DNA of 64,000 nt from Roseovarius gahaiensis (GCF_011601345.1 NZ_JAAORB010000008.1:40657-104656), one strand, 5' to 3'; shown: positions 1 to 10,842, counted from the stretch's first letter. Numbers and translations: made by a program. Notes: generated by a model from the letters alone, not told the origin.

Positions 1-278
1 CCTTCGGCGATCCCGGCGTTCGGAATGCAGATTTGCACCGCCCCGCGCGCCGCCACGGCCTGCGCGATCCCGTTTTGCACTTGGGCTTCGTCGGTGACAT
101 CCATCACCAGCGGGTGCAGGCCGGGCGTGTCGGCGGCGGCGGCGTCCAGCACGTCGGCACGGCGTCCGGTGATGGTTACTTTGGCCCCTTGTGCGGCCAG
201 CCGTTGCGCGATGGCCAGCCCAATCCCCGTGCCCCCACCGGTGACAAGCGCATGCGCGGCGTTCAACATAGGCTCCAT
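1..278 (-). CDS. SDR-family oxidoreductase, N-terminal part (cut by window edge)
   Basis: The gene reads leftwards out of the window, so only the first 92 residues are present. They begin MEPMLNAAHALVTGG and contain the glycine-rich NAD(P)-binding motif TGGGTGIG, then the GRR segment and the NAG turn (IPNAGIAEG), all typical of classical short-chain dehydrogenases. The ATG at 278 is preceded by GGAGG at a 7-base distance, which favours it over the ATG at 269. Substrate cannot be told; 3-hydroxyacyl or acetoacetyl-CoA reductase types are possible. Confidence 0.85.
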   Translation of the reverse strand, partial: MEPMLNAAHALVTGGGTGIGLAIAQRLAAQGAKVTITGRRADVLDAAAADTPGLHPLVMDVTDEAQVQNGIAQAVAARGAVQICIPNAGIAE

Positions 279-423
279 GCCCGATCCTCCCTTGTGCCTG
301 TAACGTTCACTGCTACGCTAGCCTATAATTTGGTCTACCGTTGGCAAGCCATGCCGAGGCGCCCCCTAGACATTCACGAAGGTGAATGCGTAGGATCGCG
401 CAACCGTTTTCAGGGAGGATACG

Positions 424-1374
424 ATGAAACCGTTTGTTACAGCTCTTGTGGCCGCCAGCCTTGCGGCTCCCGCCTTGGCCTTTGAGGATATCGCGGACCA
501 ATACCCGCAGTCCGAATTATATGCCAAACCCTATGAATTCATCCCGAATGTCTATTCGGCCATCGGGGCCACGGCCCCACCCACCTATGAAAACTCAGGC
601 CATAACAACAATCTATCTTTCATCGTCACGCAGGATGGCGTTGTCGTGATCAATGGTGGCGCGTCCTATCGCCTTGCCAACGCCCTGCATGATGAGATCA
701 AGGCCGTCACCGATCAGCCGGTCAAGCTGGTGATCAACGAAAACGGCCAAGGCCATGCCATGTTGGGAAATTCCTATTGGGCCGCGCAGGGCGTGGATAT
801 TTTGGCGCATGTCGATGCGATTCACGAGATCGAGGAAGAGGGCGATTTCATCCTCCAAGGCATGCAGCGCTACAATGAGGACAAGGCCGAAGGCACCACC
901 GTTGTCGTGCCCAACATGTCTTTCGAGGGTGAAAAGATCATCGAGATGGGTGGCGTGACCTTTCATGTCCTGCACCTTGGCCCGGCCCATGGCCCCGGCG
1001 ACACGCAGGTCTGGATTCCGCAATGGGAGATCGTGATCGCGGGCGACATCGCCTTTCATGAACGCATGCCGCCGATCTTTCCCGGCGCTGACACGGACGC
1101 CTGGATCGAAACCTTTGATGGGCCATTTACCGATCTGGGGGCCACCTATGTGATTCCCGGCCACGGTCATCCGACCAACATGGGGACCGTGACCAAGGGC
1201 ACCACCGGCTATCTGAAGGATCTGCGCGCCAAGATTGGCGAACATATCGACAATGGCGGTGACTTGTCCGATGCCTATTACGTTGATCAGTCGCAGTGGG
1301 AGTATATGGATACGTTCGAGGAACTGGCCACCAAAAACGCCGGCCGCGTGTTCGAGGAAATGGAATGGGAGTGA
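424..1374 (+). CDS. Secreted MBL-fold hydrolase-like protein with altered metal site
   Basis: This 316-residue protein has a signal peptide (residues 1-19, ending ALA) and a metallo-beta-lactamase fold layout. It follows the SoxH / quinoprotein-relay metallohydrolase pattern: VINGGAS, PAHGPGDT (His189), AGDIAFHE (Asp208) and PGHGHP (His247). The normal first metal motif HxHxDH should lie at residues 105-112, but the sequence there is NENGQGHA, so the two paired histidines are replaced by Asn and Gln. The start has a GGAGG ribosome site. It is followed after 23 bases by the methyltransferase-like gene and is probably co-transcribed with it. Export to the periplasm is expected. The fold is clear, but the reaction, or whether it is an enzyme at all, is not. 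Confidence 0.8.
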   Translation: MKPFVTALVAASLAAPALAFEDIADQYPQSELYAKPYEFIPNVYSAIGATAPPTYENSGHNNNLSFIVTQDGVVVINGGASYRLANALHDEIKAVTDQPVKLVINENGQGHAMLGNSYWAAQGVDILAHVDAIHEIEEEGDFILQGMQRYNEDKAEGTTVVVPNMSFEGEKIIEMGGVTFHVLHLGPAHGPGDTQVWIPQWEIVIAGDIAFHERMPPIFPGADTDAWIETFDGPFTDLGATYVIPGHGHPTNMGTVTKGTTGYLKDLRAKIGEHIDNGGDLSDAYYVDQSQWEYMDTFEELATKNAGRVFEEMEWE

Positions 1375-1397
1375 CCGCCAGTGCACCGGGATAAGCC

Positions 1398-1850
1398 ATG
1401 TTGAAATGGGTTGATATTCCGCCTGTGTGGCTTGTGGCCTGTCTGGTGATCGCATGGGTGCAAGCCATGTATTACCCGGCGGGCTTGTCCTTTGGCGGGG
1501 CATGGTCCGATTTTGCGGGTGGCGTTCTGGTGGGCGGTGGGCTGTTGCTGATGCTGCTGGCCGTCTATGAAATGCGCCGCCACCGGACCACCATCATCCC
1601 GCACGAAGTGCCGCAGCATCTGGTGCAATCGGGCATCTTCAGCCGCACGCGCAACCCTATCTATCTGGGTGATACGCTGATTCTTCTGGGGTTGATTCTG
1701 CGTTGGGACGCGGTTTTGGCGCTGCCTTTGGTGCCGGTCTTTCTCTGGATCATCGAAAAGCGCTTTGTCGAGCCGGAAGAAAACCGCATGCGCCGCACTT
1801 TTCGTATGGAATTTGCACGCTATTGCGAAAAGACACGGCGTTGGATTTGA
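1398..1850 (+). CDS. Isoprenylcysteine carboxyl methyltransferase (ICMT/PEMT)-like membrane protein
   Basis: This 150-residue membrane protein has about four hydrophobic segments. Its C-terminal half carries the family pattern: LVQSGIFSRTRNPIYLGD (about residues 75-92), then a membrane segment, then EPEENRMRRTF...FARYCEKTRRWI. That pattern binds S-adenosylmethionine in ICMT and phospholipid methyltransferases. Bacterial members methylate unknown lipids or small molecules, so the substrate is open. It sits 23 bases after the MBL-fold gene. Confidence 0.8.
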   Translation: MLKWVDIPPVWLVACLVIAWVQAMYYPAGLSFGGAWSDFAGGVLVGGGLLLMLLAVYEMRRHRTTIIPHEVPQHLVQSGIFSRTRNPIYLGDTLILLGLILRWDAVLALPLVPVFLWIIEKRFVEPEENRMRRTFRMEFARYCEKTRRWI

Positions 1851-1978
1851 GCGAATGCGACATTCCGGGCATCGAAACCGGTGGAAAAGTATGAAATAAA
1901 CCGTCAGATAGCAGTCTGAACGGGCATCTGGCCGTTATGGCTTTGCAGTAGAATAAACGAAAAACGGGGGAAGCGACG

Positions 1979-3553
1979 TTGAAAATCGGAACACCAACAG
2001 AAGTGATGGAGGGCGAGGCGCGGGTTGCCATGACGCCCGACTCTGCGCTTCAGCTACAGAAACTGGGTTATGACTGCGCCATCGAAAGCGGCGCAGGCAA
2101 GGCGGCAGGTTTCGCGGACGCCGCCTATGAAGAGGCTGGCGTCGAAGTGATTAAATCGGCGGCAGCGCTATACAAGGCCTGCGATATCGTGGCCAAGGTG
2201 CGCCCGCCGACGGAAACCGAGGCCAAGCGCCTGCGTGCCGATCAATTGCTGATCTCCTTCTTCTGGCCCGCCCAGAACGAAGCGCAGATGGAGCAATTGG
2301 CCAAGAAAGGCACCTCTGTCATCGCGATGGACATGGTGCCGCGCATCAGCCGCGCGCAAAAGATGGATGCGCTGTCGTCGATGGCCAATATCGCGGGCTA
2401 CCGCGCGGTGATCGAGGCGGGCAACAACTTTGGTCGCTTCTTCACCGGACAGATCACTGCGGCGGGTAAAGTGCCGCCGGCCAAGGTTCTGGTTGTCGGT
2501 GCCGGTGTGGCGGGGCTTGCCGCGATCGGCACCTCGACCTCGCTGGGGGCGATCACCTACGCGTTCGACGTGCGCCCCGAAGTGGCCGAGCAGGTCGAAT
2601 CCATGGGCGCTGAATTCGTCTATCTGGATTTCGAGGAAGAAACCCAGGACGGCGCGGCATCGGGTGGCTATGCAGCCCCCTCCAGCCCGGAATTCCGGGA
2701 AGCGCAACTGGCCAAGTTCCGCGAACTGGCGCCCGAGGTGGATATCGTCATCACCACGGCCCTGATCCCCAACCGCGAAGCGCCCGAGCTTTGGACCGAG
2801 GATATGGTCAAGGCGATGAAGCGCGGCAGCGTGATTGTCGATCTGGCGGCTGAAAAGGGCGGCAACTGCAAACTGACCGTGATGGACGACAAGATCGTCA
2901 CCGATAACGGCGTGACGATCATCGGCTACACTGACTTCCCCAGCCGGATGGCCACGCAGGCCAGCTCGCTTTACGCCACCAACATCCGCCACATGATGAC
3001 CGACCTGACGCCGGAAAAAGACGGGCAGGTCAATCACGACATGGAAGATGACGTGATCCGCGGGGCCACTGTGGCGCATGGCGGTGACGTGACCTTCCCG
3101 CCGCCGCCGCCCAAGGTGGCTGCAATCGCGGCGCAACCCAAGAAAGAAGCGCCGAAAGAGCTGACGCCGGAAGAAAAACGCGCGCAGGAAATCGCGGCCT
3201 TCAAGCAGCAGACCAAAAACCAAGTCACGCTTTTGGGCGTCGGCGCGCTGCTGGTTCTGGCTGTGGGCCTGATTGCGCCCGCCAGCTTTATGCAGCACTT
3301 TATCGTCTTCGTCCTGTCGGTCTTTGTCGGCTTCCAAGTGATCTGGGGCGTCAGCCACAGCTTGCACACGCCGCTGATGGCGGTCACGAACGCGATTTCG
3401 TCGATCATCATTCTGGGCGCGCTGATGCAGATCGGGTCAAGCTCGTTCCTGATCACAATATTGGCCGCCCTGTCGGTCTTCATGGCCGCGATCAACATTT
3501 TCGGCGGCTTCCTCGTGACACGGCGCATGCTCGCCATGTTCCAGAAATCTTAA
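1979..3553 (+). CDS. pntA: Proton-translocating NAD(P) transhydrogenase subunit alpha
   Basis: This 524-residue alpha subunit transfers hydride between NADH and NADP+, coupled to proton flow across the inner membrane. The N-terminal soluble NAD(H)-binding part resembles alanine dehydrogenase and has GAGVAG at 174-179. A proline-rich linker near residue 375 (PPPPPK) joins it to about four C-terminal membrane helices (410-520). The two parts that are separate proteins in Rhodospirillum are fused here. The start is a TTG preceded by GGGGGAAG about 6 bases upstream, and no in-frame ATG fits. pntB follows after 14 bases. Confidence 0.95.
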   Translation: MKIGTPTEVMEGEARVAMTPDSALQLQKLGYDCAIESGAGKAAGFADAAYEEAGVEVIKSAAALYKACDIVAKVRPPTETEAKRLRADQLLISFFWPAQNEAQMEQLAKKGTSVIAMDMVPRISRAQKMDALSSMANIAGYRAVIEAGNNFGRFFTGQITAAGKVPPAKVLVVGAGVAGLAAIGTSTSLGAITYAFDVRPEVAEQVESMGAEFVYLDFEEETQDGAASGGYAAPSSPEFREAQLAKFRELAPEVDIVITTALIPNREAPELWTEDMVKAMKRGSVIVDLAAEKGGNCKLTVMDDKIVTDNGVTIIGYTDFPSRMATQASSLYATNIRHMMTDLTPEKDGQVNHDMEDDVIRGATVAHGGDVTFPPPPPKVAAIAAQPKKEAPKELTPEEKRAQEIAAFKQQTKNQVTLLGVGALLVLAVGLIAPASFMQHFIVFVLSVFVGFQVIWGVSHSLHTPLMAVTNAISSIIILGALMQIGSSSFLITILAALSVFMAAINIFGGFLVTRRMLAMFQKS

Positions 3554-3567
3554 GGAGGTAGGCACCA

Positions 3568-5052
3568 ATGGACTACGGATTTACCATTGCGGCCTACGTG
3601 GTCGCAGCCGTTCTTTTCATCCTCAGCCTTGGCGGGCTGTCAGGGCAGGAAAGCGCGAAACGCGCCGTCTGGTATGGCATTGTGGGCATGGCAATTGCGA
3701 TTGTCGCCACGTTGATCGGGCCGGGGCAGGGGCTGTGGCTTTTGTCGCTGGTCCTGATCGCTGGTGGCGGCGCGATTGGCTATCAACTGGCCACGCGGGT
3801 GCAAATGACCCAAATGCCCGAGCTTGTGGCGATCATGCACAGCCTTGTGGGGCTTGCGGCGGTTTTCGTGGGCTTCAACGCGCATATCGAACTGGGCCGG
3901 GTGGCCGCGCAATTCATCGGTGAAGGCTTTGCCTTTCCCCGCCCCGAAGAGGTAACAGCCGAGGCTGCGGCCTTTGCCAAAACCTTCTCGGGCTTTGCTG
4001 CCATCGTGGCCAAGAAAACCGCCGTTGAGGTGGGGATTCTCAAGGTCGAACTGGTGCTGGGCGTCTGGATCGGGGCTGTGACCTTTACCGGCTCGGTGAT
4101 CGCCTATGGCAAACTGGCGGGCAAGGTCGACTCGGCGGCGAAAAAGCTGCCGGGCGGGCATGTACTGAACGCCAGTGCCGTGGCGCTTTCGGTGATCTTT
4201 GCCGCGATGTATCTGGGCGGTGCGGGCACCTGGACGCTGATCTTGTTGACGCTGCTGGCGCTGTTTATCGGCTATCACCTGATCATGGGCATCGGTGGTG
4301 CCGACATGCCCGTGGTGGTCTCAATGCTTAACAGCTACTCGGGTTGGGCGGCGGCGGCCATCGGCTTTAGCCTTGGCAATGACCTGCTGATCGTGGTGGG
4401 CGCGCTTGTCGGCTCTTCCGGTGCGATCCTGTCTTATATCATGTGCAAGGCGATGAACCGGTCGTTCATCAGCGTGATCTTGGGCGGCTTTGGCGGCGCG
4501 ACCGGCCCGGCGGCCGAGGTCGAGGGCGAACAGATCGCCATCGACGCCGACGGTGTGGCGCAGGCCCTGAACGAGGCCGACAGCGTGATCATCGTGCCGG
4601 GCTACGGTATGGCGGTGGCGCAGGCGCAGCAGTCGGTCAGCGAGTTGACCAACAAACTGCGTGGACAGGGCAAAAATGTGCGTTTCGCCATCCACCCCGT
4701 GGCGGGCCGTTTGCCGGGGCACATGAACGTGCTGCTGGCCGAAGCCAAGGTGCCCTATGACATCGTCATGGAGATGGACGAGATCAACGACGACTTCCCC
4801 GAAACGGATGTTGTCATCGTCATCGGCTCGAACGACATCGTGAACCCGGCCGCACAGGACGACCCCAACAGCCCCATCGCCGGTATGCCGGTGCTGGAGG
4901 TCTGGAAAGCGAAACAGGTCTTCGTGTCCAAGCGCGGGCAGGGAACGGGCTATTCCGGCATCGAAAACCCGCTGTTCTTCAAGGAGAATACGCGCATGTT
5001 CTATGGCGACGCCAAGGACAGCATGTCGGCCCTTTTGGGCAAGATCGAGTGA
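3568..5052 (+). CDS. pntB: NAD(P) transhydrogenase subunit beta
   Basis: This is the membrane and NADP(H)-binding beta subunit, partner of the preceding pntA. The first 300 residues are rich in membrane helices. The C-terminal 180 residues form the NADP domain, with [15 protein letters not shown] and the conserved [10 protein letters not shown] region near the end. The ATG follows a strong AAGGAGG site directly after the pntA stop, indicating one transcript. A perfect hairpin terminator follows at 5079. Confidence 0.96.
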   Translation: MDYGFTIAAYVVAAVLFILSLGGLSGQESAKRAVWYGIVGMAIAIVATLIGPGQGLWLLSLVLIAGGGAIGYQLATRVQMTQMPELVAIMHSLVGLAAVFVGFNAHIELGRVAAQFIGEGFAFPRPEEVTAEAAAFAKTFSGFAAIVAKKTAVEVGILKVELVLGVWIGAVTFTGSVIAYGKLAGKVDSAAKKLPGGHVLNASAVALSVIFAAMYLGGAGTWTLILLTLLALFIGYHLIMGIGGADMPVVVSMLNSYSGWAAAAIGFSLGNDLLIVVGALVGSSGAILSYIMCKAMNRSFISVILGGFGGATGPAAEVEGEQIAIDADGVAQALNEADSVIIVPGYGMAVAQAQQSVSELTNKLRGQGKNVRFAIHPVAGRLPGHMNVLLAEAKVPYDIVMEMDEINDDFPETDVVIVIGSNDIVNPAAQDDPNSPIAGMPVLEVWKAKQVFVSKRGQGTGYSGIENPLFFKENTRMFYGDAKDSMSALLGKIE

Positions 5053-5078
5053 TTGGGGTTTGATATGACACGTGAAGA

Positions 5079-5110
5079 GGGCGCAGTTGCAAGGCTGCGC
5101 CCTTTTTCTT
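5079..5110 (+). terminator. Rho-independent terminator of pntAB
   Basis: GGGCGCAG at 5079-5086 pairs perfectly with CTGCGCCC at 5095-5102 around an 8-base loop and is followed by TTTTTCTT. It lies 26 bases after the pntB stop. Confidence 0.85.
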
Positions 5111-5142
5111 TGGTCTGTGGCTGCGGCAGACCGTCGTGATAT

Positions 5143-5167
5143 GAGTATTTTTGGAACAATGAAGGTG
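5143..5167 (+). repeat. Tail of the dispersed 3'-end repeat (GAGTATTTTT type)
   Basis: The 25 bases GAGTATTTTT-G-GAACAATGAAGGTG differ at one position from 41272-41296. They lie downstream of pntB in the same orientation. The GC-rich hairpin part of the family is missing here because an ordinary terminator takes its place. Confidence 0.6.
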
Positions 5168-5279
5168 TGGGGCGTGCAGTATGCGACTGTGTGCAGCTAA
5201 GCATCTGCCTTTTAACAAGAATTCCCTTTCTTGCCGGGGTCGCAAAGGATAGATTGCGGCCAACAAGAGGATCCCGCCC

Positions 5280-6560
5280 ATGCCGCCTATCGAAGACCAT
5301 CCGCTGCGTTATCGCCTTGCCAATGAGCTGCATGCGCGGCCGTTTCCTACGATGCAAGCCCCGTCAACAGCGGCCTATCTGGCGATCAAGCGGGCCGATG
5401 GTGCGGCGGCTCGGGATCGGGCGGCGGATATGGACCACCTGCTGGCGCTGCTGGATCGCCACGGCGCTCCGCATCCACAGCCCGGCGCCACGCATTATTT
5501 TGGCCGCATTGGGCGGCATATGCTGAAATGGGAAAGCCATACCGAGTTTGTGACCTACACCGCCTATACCGACGGGCTGAGCGCGCGGCCTTTTGATCCG
5601 GCGGATTTCGAGGTGTTCCCCGAGGATTGGTTGAACGATGCGCCGGGCGTGCGGATGACATCCGCCCTGATCCGCATCACCCCGTGGACGGACAAGGCCA
5701 CGACCTGCGAACAGATCAAGGAATGGTTTGTCGCCGAAAGCGTGGCCGTGGCCCGCGTGCTGGATGATGCTGCCGTGGTGGCCGGTGATTTTCGCATCGA
5801 CCCGGCCGGCCATTTGCGCTTTGCGGTCACGATTGCGCCGGATACCGGCCAGCGCCGGATTGGCCGGGTGGTGCAGCGCTTGTGCGAGATTGAGACCTAC
5901 AAGGCGATGTCGATGTTGGGCTTTTCGCGGGCCCGCGACCTAAGCGCGCGCATGGGCGAGTTGGACGCACAGTTGAGCGCGATGATCGGAGACATGACGG
6001 GCCAGACGACCCGCGCCGAGGATACGCTGACAAGCCTTTTGTCGATCTCGGCGGAACTGGAAGCCATGGTGGCGCAATCCTCGTTCCGGTTCGGCGCAAC
6101 TGAGGCTTACAAGAGTATCGTCCAGCAGCGAATCGAGGTGCTGCGCGAACAGCGGTTCGAAGGGCGACAGACTTTCTCGGAATTCATGATGCGCCGTTAT
6201 GATCCGGCGATGCGCACTGTCCAATCCAGTCAGGAGCGGCTGAACGCCATGGCCGACCGTGCGATGCGGGCGGGCGAATTGTTGCGCACCCGCGTCGATG
6301 TGGAACGCAGCGCGCAGAATCAGGCCCTGCTGGAAAGCATGGACCGCCGCGCCGACATGCAGTTGCGCCTGCAACGCACGGTCGAAGGCCTGTCGGTGGT
6401 TGCCATCAGCTATTACGCGGTGTCGTTGGTGGGCTATCTGCTGTATCCTATGGCTGCGCCACTAGAGGTGAGCAAGGGCATGCTGACGGCCATGGCCACG
6501 CCTCCCGTTGTGGCGGCCGTGTGGTGGATGGTGCATCGTATCCGAAAGCGGATGCACTGA
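5280..6560 (+). CDS. DUF3422 family membrane-anchored protein
   Basis: This 426-residue protein of the DUF3422 family has no assigned biochemical role. It opens with the conserved HPLRYRLANELHARPFP segment and contains GRHMLKWESHTEFVTYT. A long helical, probably coiled-coil region (about 220-370) follows, and two C-terminal membrane helices (about 375-420) anchor it with most of the chain in the cytoplasm. The family is widespread in alphaproteobacteria. It stands between the pntAB terminator and the riboflavin operon. Confidence 0.85.
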   Translation: MPPIEDHPLRYRLANELHARPFPTMQAPSTAAYLAIKRADGAAARDRAADMDHLLALLDRHGAPHPQPGATHYFGRIGRHMLKWESHTEFVTYTAYTDGLSARPFDPADFEVFPEDWLNDAPGVRMTSALIRITPWTDKATTCEQIKEWFVAESVAVARVLDDAAVVAGDFRIDPAGHLRFAVTIAPDTGQRRIGRVVQRLCEIETYKAMSMLGFSRARDLSARMGELDAQLSAMIGDMTGQTTRAEDTLTSLLSISAELEAMVAQSSFRFGATEAYKSIVQQRIEVLREQRFEGRQTFSEFMMRRYDPAMRTVQSSQERLNAMADRAMRAGELLRTRVDVERSAQNQALLESMDRRADMQLRLQRTVEGLSVVAISYYAVSLVGYLLYPMAAPLEVSKGMLTAMATPPVVAAVWWMVHRIRKRMH

Positions 6561-6641
6561 CACCCTCTGCGACATCGGCTCTGGCCAATGCAGGTGCGCT
6601 GCGCTATCCCGCCCCTCATCAAAGCCCAAGGAAATACTGCC

Positions 6642-7793
<1,152 letters not shown>

Positions 7794-7797
7794 ACCC

Positions 7798-8343
7798 ATG
7801 GCCGAAAAAGAATACACCCTGTCGCGCCCCGAGTTTGCCGAGCCGGTCAAATTGCTGGTCGTCGTGGCGCCGTTCTACCGTGACATCGCTGACAACCTGA
7901 TTGCCGGCGCCACCGCCGAGATCGAGGCCGCGGGCGGCACGTTCGAATTGGTCGAGGTGCCCGGCGCACTGGAAATCCCCACGGCCATCACCATCGCGGC
8001 CCGAATGTCGAACTTTGACGGGTATGTTGCGCTTGGCTGCGTCATCCGCGGGGAAACCACGCATTATGAAACTGTCTGCAACGACAGCTCGCGCGGGATC
8101 ACCCTGTTGGGGCTTCAGGGGCTTTGCATCGGCAATGGTATCCTGACCGTCGAAAACCGTAATCAGGCCGAAGTGCGTGCCGATCCGGGGCAGATGAACA
8201 AAGGCGCGGGCGCGGCGGCTGCGGCCTTGCATCTGGTCGCGCTCGGCCGTAAGTGGGGCGGCCAGCGCAAAGGCGTGGGCTTTATGCCCGCCGCCGAGGA
8301 ATACAAGCTGGCAGGCGAGCTTAAGGACAACCCCAAGGCATGA
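7798..8343 (+). CDS. ribH: 6,7-dimethyl-8-ribityllumazine synthase
   Basis: This 181-residue enzyme condenses the RibB product with 5-amino-6-ribitylamino-uracil in the penultimate riboflavin step. Family marks are VVVAPFYRDIADNL near the N-terminus, EVPGALEIPTAI, and GCVIRGETTHYETVC carrying the catalytic histidine region. It starts 4 bases after ribB and its stop overlaps the nusB start, so the three genes are translationally coupled. Confidence 0.96.
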   Translation: MAEKEYTLSRPEFAEPVKLLVVVAPFYRDIADNLIAGATAEIEAAGGTFELVEVPGALEIPTAITIAARMSNFDGYVALGCVIRGETTHYETVCNDSSRGITLLGLQGLCIGNGILTVENRNQAEVRADPGQMNKGAGAAAAALHLVALGRKWGGQRKGVGFMPAAEEYKLAGELKDNPKA

Positions 8344-8822
8344 TGACCGACGACACACCCGTTTCCGGCAACCAGCGGCGCAAGATGCGCTCGGCGTCAC
8401 GGCTTTATGCCGTGCAGGCGCTGTTCCAGATGGAGGCGGGGCAGCAGACCGTTGATTCCGTGATCCGCGAATTCGAAGATCACCGCTTTGGCGCGCATTA
8501 CGACGAAGGCGACATGCAGGAGGGTGATGTCGATCTGTTTGAGTCGCTGATGCGCGACGCGGTCAATTGGCAGGCCAGCATTGACCAGATGACCGACCGC
8601 GCACTGGTGGCCAAATGGCCCATTGGCCGGATCGACCCGACGCTGCGCGCGCTGTTCCGGGCCGCAGGCGCAGAAATGACGCAATCCGACACGCCCCCCA
8701 AGGTGGTGATCATGGAATTCGTCGATATCGCCAAAAGCTTTTACCCCGAGGGGCGCGAGCCCAAGTTCGTCAATGCCGTGCTGGATCACATGGCGCGTGA
8801 GGCCAAGCCCGAGGCGTTCTGA
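8340..8822 (+). CDS. nusB: Transcription antitermination factor NusB
   Basis: This 160-residue all-helical protein works with NusE (S10) in rRNA antitermination. Conserved features are RRKMRSASRLYAVQALFQME near the start and the C-terminal EFVDIAKSFYPEGREPKFVNAVLDHMA. The start ATG at 8340 overlaps the ribH stop by 4 bases (ATGA); a second ATG follows at 8343. ribH-nusB coupling is a common bacterial arrangement. Confidence 0.95.
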   Translation: MMTDDTPVSGNQRRKMRSASRLYAVQALFQMEAGQQTVDSVIREFEDHRFGAHYDEGDMQEGDVDLFESLMRDAVNWQASIDQMTDRALVAKWPIGRIDPTLRALFRAAGAEMTQSDTPPKVVIMEFVDIAKSFYPEGREPKFVNAVLDHMAREAKPEAF

Positions 8823-8842
8823 TCCCGTTAGGGTTGCGCCAC

Positions 8843-8870
8843 GCAAGGCCGGTCTTTCCGGCCTTTGCAT
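8843..8870 (+). terminator. Hairpin terminator after nusB
   Basis: GCAAGGCCGG at 8843-8852 pairs with CCGGCCTT(T)GC at 8858-8868 around TCTTT. The T-run is short, so it is a moderate terminator 20 bases after the nusB stop. Confidence 0.6.
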
Positions 8871-8938
8871 TTGCGTGCTAAACGGGGTCATCCGCGCGGG
8901 CGGGGCACCGGGGCAGGCAACAACAGGCAAACAAAACG

Positions 8939-9862
8939 ATGTCCACCATCCTTTTGATCGAGCAGACGCTGAACGGGCTGCAATTCGGCGTCATGCTGTT
9001 CCTGATGGCCGCCGGATTGACGCTGATCTTTGGCGTGATGGGGTTGATCAACCTCGCGCATGGCTCGCTTTACATGGTGGGGGCCTTTGCCGCCGCTGGC
9101 GTGGCGGCGTGGACGGGCTCGTTTCTGTTGGCTTTGGCGGCCAGCCTGATCGCGGCGGCACTGGCCGGGGTGATCGTGGAAATGCTGGTGATCCGGCGGC
9201 TATATGATCGCGATCACCTTGATCAGGTGCTGGCCACCTTCGCGCTGATCCTGATTTTTTCCGAAGGCACGCGATGGGTGTTTGGCTCGTTCCCGCTGTT
9301 TCTTGACACGCCAGACTGGTTGTCGGGCACGGTGATGCTGCCCTTTGGCATCGAATATTCGCGCTACCGGCTGGCGATCATTCTGGTCGGTTTGGCGGTG
9401 GCGGCTGGATTGTTCTGGATGATTGCGCGCACCCGTATCGGCATTCGCATCCGCGCCGGTGAAAACGACCGCGAGATGATCGGCGCGCTTGGCGTCAATA
9501 TTTCGCGGCTTTACACGCTTGTCTTTGCGCTGGGCGCGGCGCTGGCGGGGTTTGCAGGGGCGCTGATCGGTGCGATCCAGACGGTGCAGGTTGGTATGGG
9601 GGAACCGGTGCTGATCCTTGCCTTCGTGGTGATCGTGATCGGCGGGATCGGTTCGATCAAGGGGGCGTTTATTGGCGCGATCCTTGTGGGGCTGACCGAC
9701 ACACTGGGCCGCTTTCTGCTGCCTGTCCTGTTCGGTCTGGTGATGGAGCCGTCAGCTGCCACCACGGTCGGGGCCTCGCTGGCGTCGATGGCGATATACA
9801 TCCTGATGGCTGGTGTCTTGCTGTTTCGCCCGCAGGGTCTGTTCGGGGCGCGCGCGACATGA
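8939..9862 (+). CDS. Branched-chain amino acid-type ABC transporter permease (LivH family)
   Basis: This 307-residue inner-membrane permease has about eight hydrophobic helices. It carries the LivH signature GLTLIFGVMGLINLAHGSLYM near residue 30 and the cytoplasmic loop RIGIRIRAGENDREMIGALGVN that contacts the ATPases. It is the first of four overlapping genes (permease, permease, ATPase, ATPase). No periplasmic binding protein gene is in the operon or next to it, so the substrate is unknown; amino acids, urea or amides are all possible for this family. Confidence 0.9.
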   Translation: MSTILLIEQTLNGLQFGVMLFLMAAGLTLIFGVMGLINLAHGSLYMVGAFAAAGVAAWTGSFLLALAASLIAAALAGVIVEMLVIRRLYDRDHLDQVLATFALILIFSEGTRWVFGSFPLFLDTPDWLSGTVMLPFGIEYSRYRLAIILVGLAVAAGLFWMIARTRIGIRIRAGENDREMIGALGVNISRLYTLVFALGAALAGFAGALIGAIQTVQVGMGEPVLILAFVVIVIGGIGSIKGAFIGAILVGLTDTLGRFLLPVLFGLVMEPSAATTVGASLASMAIYILMAGVLLFRPQGLFGARAT

Positions 9863-10842
9863 GGCGTGAACCCATCCTGAATGCGGTCCTTATGGTGCTT
9901 TTGCTGGCCGTGCCACTATGGGCGCATCTCACGGACGAGCCGTTTACCATCACGCTGGCCACTCGGGCGGTGATTTTCGCCATCGCCGGTGTGGGGCTGA
10001 ACGTGGCGCTTGGGCTGGGCGGGCTTGTCAGCCTTGGGCATGCCCTGTTTTTCGGTGTGGGCGGCTATGCCATGGGCATTTTGGCCTTTCACGCCCAAAC
10101 CTACGCGCCGTTGATCGACTGGCCCATGACCATCGAGGGCACAAAATCCATGCCGGTGATCTGGCTGGTGGCGGTTGTTGCCTCGGCCATCGCGGCGCTT
10201 GGGATCGGGGCGCTGTCGCTGCGCACGACGGGCGTGTATTTCATCATGATCACGCTGGCCTTTGCGCAAATGTTCTATTTCTTCGCAATCTCATGGCCCG
10301 CCTATGGCGGCGAAGACGGCATGTCGATCTATGTGCGAAACGGCTTTCCGGGGCTGAACACCATGGACCCGATCCAGTTTTTCGGTCTGTGCTATGGGTT
10401 ATTGCTGTTGGTGCTGTTCATCGTCTGGCGCATTGCCCGGTCGCCCTTTGGGTTGATGCTGGGCGCGGCGCGGCAATCGCAGGCGCGCGCGCAAGCATTG
10501 GGGCAAGTGCCGTATCGTCTGTATCTGACCGCCTTTGTGATCTCGGGCGCGATCACCGGGCTGGCGGGGGCGCTGTTTGCTGATCTCAACCGCTTTGTCA
10601 GCCCAACGATGTTTTCGTGGCAAACCTCGGGGGAAATCATGGTGTTCGTGATCCTTGGCGGGGTGGGGCGCGTGTTCGGCCCCGTTGCCGGCGCGGCCCT
10701 GTTCATCGTGCTGGAACACAGCCTTGGGGGCCTTAGCGAGTTTTGGCACATCTATCTTGGCGCAATCCTTCTGGGTGTGGTGCTGTTTGCGCGTGGTGGG
10801 CTGTATGGCCTTCTGGCCGGGCGGGAGCGTGCGCATGACTGA
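9859..10842 (+). CDS. Branched-chain amino acid-type ABC transporter permease (LivM family)
   Basis: This 327-residue second permease overlaps the first by 4 bases (ATGA). LivM marks are GVGLNVALGLGGLVSLGHALFFGVGGYAMG and the long hydrophobic helices. The cytoplasmic loop around ARQSQARAQALGQVPYRL is the ATPase contact. It forms a heterodimer with the preceding LivH-type protein. Its end overlaps the next gene by 8 bases. Confidence 0.9.
   Translation: MRREPILNAVLMVLLLAVPLWAHLTDEPFTITLATRAVIFAIAGVGLNVALGLGGLVSLGHALFFGVGGYAMGILAFHAQTYAPLIDWPMTIEGTKSMPVIWLVAVVASAIAALGIGALSLRTTGVYFIMITLAFAQMFYFFAISWPAYGGEDGMSIYVRNGFPGLNTMDPIQFFGLCYGLLLLVLFIVWRIARSPFGLMLGAARQSQARAQALGQVPYRLYLTAFVISGAITGLAGALFADLNRFVSPTMFSWQTSGEIMVFVILGGVGRVFGPVAGAALFIVLEHSLGGLSEFWHIYLGAILLGVVLFARGGLYGLLAGRERAHD

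Noticed and set aside
2168..3367. Long open frame on the minus strand opposite pntA (399 codons).
   Set aside because: It is a shadow frame of GC-rich coding DNA: His/Arg-rich, no family resemblance, no ribosome site, entirely inside pntA.
6561..6641. FMN riboswitch before the riboflavin operon.
   Set aside because: The gap is about 80 bases and none of the conserved FMN-element segments is present.
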